In this document: positions 62,701 through 64,000 of the stretch, one piece after another
Position numbering within the stretch: the stretch's first letter is position 1
Layout of the letters: each line of letters begins with the position of its first letter
NCBI GenBank assembly: GCA_013396915.1
Contig: VWZL01000523.1
Span: 62,001-126,000, forward strand
DNA length: 64,000 bases
Reading direction: 5' to 3'
DNA from: Stercorarius parasiticus
Taxonomy: Eukaryota > Chordata > Aves > Charadriiformes > Stercorariidae
Program-made: the position numbers and the translations under genes
The notes under the pieces: generated by a model
What the model saw: the letters and a program-made list of their open reading frames with translations, nothing else
Told to the model about the DNA's origin: nothing
The model's database searches: none

Positions 62701-63908
62701 CAAGTACTTGTTTTACAAACTGCAGAGTGCCCTAAAATCTATTGACTTCATTGTGGAGTCAGAGTATTTATTTTGTAATGCTGAGTCATATAAAAAAAAA
62801 AAAGAAAGGCATTCACTAGGCTGGAGAAAAAAAAAAGTTATGGAGGCACTAGCCTCCTGAAAAAAAATGTCCAATTCATCTTGGGTTTCGTGATGGTTTT
62901 TTTTTTTTAACATAAGTAAACCATGAGAAATATTGTCAGAAATATATTACTTAGCATGTGCCACTGTAATAGTGAAATTACTCTTTTATCCTGCTGGTGT
63001 TCTCCTGCTCCCTCAGAAAGGAAACTAGAGTTACCGTATGTGTATACACTTGGGCACACACCCGCCGAGTACATACCCCAAATGCAGCAGTATCTCTAGC
63101 ACGCTAGAGGGAGCCATTACATAATTGCAATGACCCTTTTTTCCACCCCCTAATTAATCAGAACTTGCATAGAAAAATCTCTGGATAACCTAAGACATCC
63201 TGCAGGTTTGGCATAGGCTAAGGAATAAGGAAAGGAAAGCACAGGACTCAAGTCACAGTGAAACGAGGTCTCCTGATAGCTCAGGGGCTTACTCTGGTGT
63301 TTGTTCCATTTTTAAAATTGTGCTGCTCCTACAGGGGACTTCTCCAAATAAGTGATTTAGCCGAATATGCCGATTTTCCTCAGCCAATCTGAAGCCCTCC
63401 TTCAGAAAGCAAAGCCCATTTTATAAACATAGCCTTTATTGCGTCTGTCTGTCGCTCTCACAGAGAAAGTTGGCACGTCTGAGAGTAGTGATTTTACGCT
63501 GCCACTAATGTATGTACAGTTTATTTATATACTGCATTTTAACACAGCATTGGTTTTATAATGGTTACTAGCAGACTCGTTCTGCATGGCAAACTATCAG
63601 TTTCGAAGCTACAAAGAGGTCTCCAGGATGGGTAGATGGCTCTAGAAAGAACACGTATTTGAACTTACAAATTTGTAAGACTTTCTCCAAGGCAAATTAT
63701 ATTTATGGACATAATAACTCAGAAAAAGCTGAGGGTTAGCCTATTGAGCAAGGCGAAAGAGCATCTTCCTTAACTGAATCTTTTTAAAGAGCCGCTCCTA
63801 AAATAATTGTCAGGAGCGTCTTATAATCGCTCCAGAGTTGATTTTCCTTTTTTTTTCTTTTTTTTTATTTTTTCACTTTTCCCCCTAAATGATTCATGCT
63901 ACTTACAC
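59775..63908. other. Unique AT-rich non-coding DNA
   Basis: No confirmed gene is seen. The minus-strand frame at 61,049-61,186 looks protein-like and is listed separately. Close to the right end, 63,420-63,880 is repeat-poor apart from T runs and contains alternating inverted copies of CGCTCC at 63,793-63,833. Confidence 0.45.
61049..61186 (-). pseudogene. Short protein-like frame, possible gene fossil
   Basis: A minus-strand frame opens after a TAG just above 61,186 and runs 45 codons to TAA at 61,049-61,051; the first ATG (61,148-61,150) gives 33 residues. The C-terminal part, KYKLYRYEEAMTELAGLSVD plus QL, has a charged, helical, balanced composition unlike translated AT-rich spacer. I do not recognise the family. 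No good splice acceptor precedes it on this strand, so it may be a terminal fragment of a decayed gene or retrocopy. The opposite strand is also exon-like here: an acceptor (TTTCTTTTATAG) and a donor (CG|GTAAAG) bound 48 bases at 61,055-61,102. Which strand, if either, is meaningful is open. Confidence 0.25.
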
Positions 63909-63980
63909 GCTCGTCACTCACAGCTCACAAATGGCAGCTTCATCTCGGTACGCGCGGGTCGAGACAATCCGAGCACTCAC
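63909..63980 (-). promoter_or_regulatory. CpG-rich edge, probable start-proximal region
   Basis: The last 100 bases of the window contain eight CpGs, including GTACGCGCGGGTCG, while the rest is strongly CpG-depleted. This looks like the shoulder of a CpG island lying mostly beyond the right edge, next to a minus-strand splice donor. Confidence 0.4.
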
Positions 63981-64000
63981 CTTTCCAGCATCAAGTCATT
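63981..64000 (-). other. Candidate exon end with consensus splice donor, partial
   Basis: Read on the minus strand the window opens with AATGACTTGATGCTGGAAAG followed directly by GTGAGTGCTC. AAG|GTGAGT matches the U1 consensus. Together with the CpG enrichment this suggests the 3' end of an early exon of a gene read leftwards, whose first exon or promoter is outside the window. One frame of these 20 bases (NDLMLE) is open and in phase with the candidate exon at 59,671-59,774. The gene is not identified; the exon could be untranslated. Confidence 0.4.

Noticed and set aside
1..64000. Search by eye for CRISPR arrays, operons, rRNA or tRNA genes, snRNA genes and mitochondrial insertions
   Set aside because: No regularly spaced direct repeats, ribosome-binding-site-led ORF clusters, conserved RNA motifs or mitochondrial gene segments were seen.

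Overview
This is a stretch of a vertebrate nuclear genome, almost certainly a bird. The evidence is a CR1 LINE with the avian-type 3' end (tandem ATTCTATG repeats), a second CR1 3' fragment on the minus strand, and three solo LTRs that resemble endogenous-retrovirus LTR families common in birds. Base composition is AT-rich, there is no open reading frame with a recognisable host protein domain, and the many short ORFs look like chance. The window reads as a gene desert or, more likely, one or more very long introns.

Layout. Positions 1-16.7 kb are mostly unique AT-rich DNA with two worn CR1 fragments (6.6 and 14.2 kb) and an RFX-type X-box (8.28 kb). A solo LTR (16,744-17,459, +) with an imperfect 5-bp target duplication is followed by an AT/TG microsatellite and a 2.1-kb CR1 (about 18.29-20.42 kb, +). 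Its reverse-transcriptase frame is broken and the catalytic FADD motif reads FANT. At 24.7-24.9 kb a purine-strand repeat (GGAAA/GGAGA) is interrupted by an 87-base assembly gap. A CR1 3' fragment (32.35-32.93 kb, -) and a second solo LTR (33,849-34,699, -) containing a 41-bp minisatellite come next. From 35.9 to 50 kb there are several very old relics that I recognise only by resemblance: palindromic MITE-like fragments, tRNA-like SINE fragments, two MIR-like SINE relics, and an L2-like LINE piece at 49.4-49.9 kb. A third solo LTR lies at 53,584-54,158 (-), and 62 bases beyond it is a near-perfect 31-bp hairpin (54,221-54,291).

The right-hand end is the only place that hints at a host gene. 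The last 100 bases hold eight CpGs, and on the minus strand there is a consensus splice donor (AAAG|GTGAGT) at 63,980/63,981. A second minus-strand interval at 59,671-59,774 has both a good acceptor and a good donor and one frame open across all 104 bases. My inference is that a gene or lncRNA starts to the right of the window, is read leftwards, and has its first introns here.

I found no CRISPR array, operon, tRNA or rRNA gene, or other novel multi-gene system. The most distinctive unexplained structure is the hairpin at 54.2 kb.
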